From the NCBI GenBank assembly GCA_002320775.1, contig DCKY01000146.1:1-15115 (forward strand): a DNA stretch of 15,115 nucleotides, in the 5' to 3' direction. This DNA is from Planctomycetes bacterium UBA1662. Its GTDB lineage: Bacteria; Planctomycetota; UBA8108. Position numbers and translations under genes: made by a program. The notes beneath the pieces were generated by a model, which searched no databases, was not told the origin of the DNA, and saw only the letters and a list, made by a program, of their open reading frames with translations. The stretch's first letter is position 1, and every line of letters starts with the position of its first letter. Below are positions 14,309 through 15,115 of the stretch, one piece after another.

Positions 14309-15115
14309 TCAACCGCAGGCCGGACTGGACGCCTCGCAGCCGGGTTCCTCATCTCCTCCGCTGGTTCCGCAGTCCGGGTGGGGAGCTGGCATCGCGGCTC
14401 CTCCGAGGAAGAGGAAGTTCAGAATATAGATCCCATCGGTCATCTGGATCGAGCCGTTGTCGTCGGCATCGGCAGCCTCGAAGCAACCGGGTGAATCACC
14501 CCCGAGGAAGAGGAAGTTCAGGATAAAGATCCCATCGGTAAGCTGCACCGTTCCATTTCCATCCGGATCTCCCCTGATGAACGGAAGAGCCCGGCAGGGT
14601 TCAGCCCCGGAGCAGTCGGTGTCGTCGCAGTCGGCGGCGCCGTCCTCATCATCGTCGATACCGTTGTCGCAGATCTCGGGGCAGGCCGGGCAATCGCTGT
14701 CTTCGCAGTCGATGTCTCCATCGCCGTCATCATCGGTGCCGTTGTCGCAGTCCTCGGAACGAATCGGGACCAGCTGGATGCCGGTCATGCCGACCCCGTG
14801 GAAGTTGGACTGGTCGTTCGCCATCCAGGGGGTGATCGTCAGCGTGTCGAGCGTAACACCCTCGAACAGCAGGTAGTTGCCGGCCCTTGAGGCGTTGGAG
14901 CGGATGAAGCCCCTGTCGGCGCTGTAAACCGCGACGCCGGCGGTGTTGGTCCACCTGGAGTTGAGCGTTCTGTAGCCTGTTTGCGCCGCGATGGAGGCTC
15001 CTGGAGGGGGGCCGCCGCTGCCGAAGGTGCCGGCTCCGCTGAGGTACATGGTGCCGTAGCTGCCGGTGGTGAAGCCGATTCCCTCGTTGATGTAGACGTA
15101 GACGTCGTAGACCGC
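14309..15115 (-). CDS. C-terminal part of a secreted surface protein with dockerin-like doublet (5' end outside window)
   Basis: The frame is open from the right edge to the TGA at 14309: 268 visible residues, start not seen. Codons before the internal Met at 15049 encode A-V-Y-D-V-Y-V-Y-I-N-E-G-I-G-F, which fits a beta-rich domain continuing upstream, so 15049 is not the start. Visible residues 1-117 form a beta-sandwich-like region (L-D-T-L-T-I-T-P-W ... G-M-T-G-I-Q-L-V-P), like galactose-binding-type domains of planctomycete surface proteins. Two D-N-G-x-D-D-D segments follow (124-130 and 150-156), then a dockerin-like doublet (181-206, 216-239) with D-P-D-G-N-G and D-A-D-D-N-G calcium loops, each ending I-L-N-F-L-F-L-G-G. 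The tail ends G-C-E-A-S-S-P-A-C-G. Function unknown; surface display or glycan binding is inferred from the shared module with the neighbouring lectin. Confidence 0.85.
   Translation of the reverse strand, partial: AVYDVYVYINEGIGFTTGSYGTMYLSGAGTFGSGGPPPGASIAAQTGYRTLNSRWTNTAGVAVYSADRGFIRSNASRAGNYLLFEGVTLDTLTITPWMANDQSNFHGVGMTGIQLVPIRSEDCDNGTDDDGDGDIDCEDSDCPACPEICDNGIDDDEDGAADCDDTDCSGAEPCRALPFIRGDPDGNGTVQLTDGIFILNFLFLGGDSPGCFEAADADDNGSIQMTDGIYILNFLFLGGAAMPAPHPDCGTSGGDEEPGCEASSPACG
14403..14440. repeat. 38-base direct repeat, copy 1 (dockerin-like unit)
   Basis: Matches 14502-14539 at 36 of 38 bases, 99 bases apart (33 codons). The repeats encode the T-D-G-I-x-I-L-N-F-L-F-L-G-G core of the two dockerin-like units. 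The high DNA identity shows a recent or homogenised tandem duplication. Confidence 0.9.
14502..14539. repeat. 38-base direct repeat, copy 2 (dockerin-like unit)
   Basis: Second copy of the repeat at 14403-14440; it encodes the first unit of the doublet in protein order. Confidence 0.9.

Noticed and set aside
1..15115. tRNA, rRNA, CRISPR array, insertion sequence or phage genes
   Set aside because: No cloverleaf-like segment, regular short repeats with spacers, transposase motifs or terminal inverted repeats were found by reading; short RNA genes could still be missed without a model search.

Overview
The window looks like part of a GC-rich bacterial chromosome, most likely from a planctomycete (Planctomycetota) or a close relative. 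The reasons are a DUF1501 protein, secreted Gfo/Idh/MocA-type and xylose-isomerase-like proteins that carry Tat-type signals, and large secreted proteins that end in a D-N-G-I-D-D-D calcium-type motif plus a doublet of dockerin-like repeats. This is inference from gene content. No rRNA or other taxonomic marker is present, and I see no tRNA, CRISPR array, insertion sequence or phage gene.

Region 1 (1-6460, minus strand). In the order of transcription: a DUF1501 exported protein (5123-6460) behind a good sigma70-like promoter; a Tat-exported Gfo/Idh/MocA oxidoreductase (3579-4946) that ends in a strong rho-independent terminator; and a tightly coupled trio. The trio is a sodium:solute symporter (1945-3480), a 55-residue single-span membrane protein (1781-1948) and an exported CehA/McbA-type PHP metallohydrolase (1-1784, cut by the window edge). 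Both junctions in the trio are 4-base ATGA overlaps, so the three are probably one translationally coupled unit: a hydrolase outside the membrane, a Na+-driven importer and a small possible accessory subunit.

Region 2 (6461-9580, plus strand). A divergent intergenic region of 317 bases leads into three overlapping genes: an exported xylose-isomerase-like TIM barrel (6778-7698), a membrane-anchored protein of unknown function (7695-8315), and a divergent Nramp-fold transporter (8312-9580) in which the usual metal-binding motifs are not recognisable. A hairpin at 9604-9637 probably terminates transcription from both sides, because the next gene converges on it.

Region 3 (9678-15115, minus strand). 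Two secreted surface-type proteins. The complete one (1474 residues) is a lectin mosaic: signal peptide, four malectin-like domains, two F-type (fucolectin) lectin domains that keep the fucose-binding motif, three fibronectin-III-like linkers, a D-N-G-I-D-D-D segment and a dockerin-like doublet. The other, cut by the right edge, shows a beta-rich domain followed by the same kind of C-terminal module. Both end in a similar Cys-containing tail.

Together the window reads as machinery for binding extracellular glycans or polyols, processing them outside the cytoplasm and importing the products. That joint role is inferred from families and layout, and no substrate can be read from the sequence.
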